Positions 12,457 to 13,140 of a stretch of 13,140 nucleotides of DNA are shown one piece after another. The stretch's first letter is position 1, and the number at the start of each line of letters is the position of its first letter. The DNA is from Oligoflexia bacterium. Its GTDB lineage: Bacteria > Myxococcota_A > UBA796 > UBA2385. Position numbers and translations under genes: made by a program. The notes beneath the pieces are model-generated. The model saw only the letters and a program-made list of their open reading frames with translations. It was not told the DNA's origin and searched no databases. Where the stretch lies: NCBI GenBank assembly GCA_013152105.1, contig JAADHA010000024.1, positions 1 through 13,140 on the forward strand, read 5' to 3'.

Positions 12457-13140
12457 GTGCCGGACGCCCGCGTACTCTGTGTGTTCGGTACGGCCAGCGA
12501 TGTAGGCAAGAGCTGGATCACCGCTGGGCTCTGCCGGCTGTTCGCCAGAGCGGGCGTCGATGTGGTCCCCTACAAGGCCCAGAATATGTCCAACAACGCC
12601 GGCTTGACGGCGACAGGCTTGGAGATGGGGCGGGCGCAGATCGTCCAGGCCCACGCCTGCCGGCTCGCGCCCGAAGTCGACATGAACCCCCTGCTGCTCA
12701 AGCCCAACACCGCCGTCGGCGCCCAGGTCGTCGCCCTGGGTCGGGTCGTCGGCACGATTCGCGCTTGCGAGTACTTCTCGGGGGGCATGGAGGCCCGCCG
12801 GGGGCTGGTCCTCGATGCCCTCGACCGACTGCGCCGCAGCCACGATCTGGTCATCGCCGAAGGAGCGGGGTCCTGCGCCGAGGTGAACCTGCGCGACCGC
12901 GACATGGTCAACTTCCCGGTCGCCCACCACGCCGCTGCGCCAGTGATCCTGGTCGCCGACATCGACAAGGGCGGCGTCTTCGCCCAGGTCAAGGGCACGC
13001 TGGACTGTGCGCTCCCCGAAGATCGGGCCCGGGTGAAGGGCGTCATCGTCAACCGCTTTCGCGGCGATCCATCCCTGTTTCATGATGGCGTGGCCTGGCT
13101 CCAGGCCCACACCGGGGTGCCGGTGCTGGGGGTCGTGCCC
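12457..13140 (+). CDS. cobQ: Cobyric acid synthase (CobQ), 5' part only
   Basis: CobQ is the glutamine-dependent amidase that amidates four side chains of adenosylcobyrinic a,c-diamide in B12 synthesis. The window holds the first 228 codons, in frame to the last base; the full protein is usually ~490 aa, so the C-terminal glutaminase domain is off the edge. The dethiobiotin-synthetase-like N-terminal domain is clear: P-loop GTASDVGKS (11-19), KAQNMSNNAG (40-49), then MGRAQIVQAHA and MNPLLLKP. The later block IAEGAGSCAEVNL, the ADIDKGGVFAQ motif and VNRFRGD complete the pattern. The start is GTG at 12457, with GGAG 5 nt upstream. It is divergent from the lipoprotein cluster over 158 nt. No other cob gene is visible, though more may follow to the right. 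The family match is firm. Confidence 0.95.
   Translation, partial: MPDARVLCVFGTASDVGKSWITAGLCRLFARAGVDVVPYKAQNMSNNAGLTATGLEMGRAQIVQAHACRLAPEVDMNPLLLKPNTAVGAQVVALGRVVGTIRACEYFSGGMEARRGLVLDALDRLRRSHDLVIAEGAGSCAEVNLRDRDMVNFPVAHHAAAPVILVADIDKGGVFAQVKGTLDCALPEDRARVKGVIVNRFRGDPSLFHDGVAWLQAHTGVPVLGVVP

Overview
The window is a GC-rich stretch of bacterial chromosome from a Gram-negative organism: it has lpxD for lipid A, outer-membrane lipoproteins and an OmpA-type peptidoglycan anchor. A Ser/Thr protein kinase joined to an AAA-type ATPase and a helical-repeat tail, thrombospondin type 3 repeats in an OmpA protein, and many GTG starts fit a myxobacterium-like (Myxococcota, formerly Deltaproteobacteria) lineage. 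That placement is inference from gene content. No rRNA, tRNA, CRISPR array, transposase or phage gene was recognised.

Layout. On the minus strand, 134-2943 is an arsenite-export operon: acr3 (permease), then arsA (two-domain ATPase), overlapping by 10 nt. Divergent from acr3 is an RNase Z-like metallo-beta-lactamase-fold hydrolase (3072-3884, +). It converges with a lipoprotein alpha/beta hydrolase (3907-4821, -). Divergent from that is a large kinase/ATPase locus (4904-8516, +), whose kinase half and ATPase half lie in different frames, with the break near 5729-5744. Its 3' end overlaps, tail to tail, a four-gene minus-strand cluster (8503-12298). In transcription order this is a small lipoprotein with a DUF4398-like helical segment, an OmpA-family protein with three TSP3 calcium-binding repeats, asnS and lpxD. 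Two of the three junctions are 4-nt GTGA stop/start overlaps. Divergent from this cluster, cobQ (cobyric acid synthase) starts at 12457 and runs off the right edge.

How the genes work together. Acr3 exports arsenite, and ArsA carries all three expected metalloid-site cysteines and both P-loops, so the pair may form an ATP-energised pump; no arsR, arsC or arsD is visible. The 8503-12298 cluster couples envelope genes to a housekeeping aminoacyl-tRNA synthetase. lpxD sits outside its usual bamA-skp-lpxD-fabZ-lpxA neighbourhood. The kinase/ATPase locus looks like a signalling scaffold that may be broken, shifted or mis-sequenced.

No clearly new multi-gene system was found. The best leads are the kinase/ATPase frame break with its non-canonical catalytic motifs, the envelope-asnS-lpxD operon, the two structured divergent intergenic regions, and the Cys-Cys C-terminus of Acr3 that coincides with the arsA ribosome-binding site.
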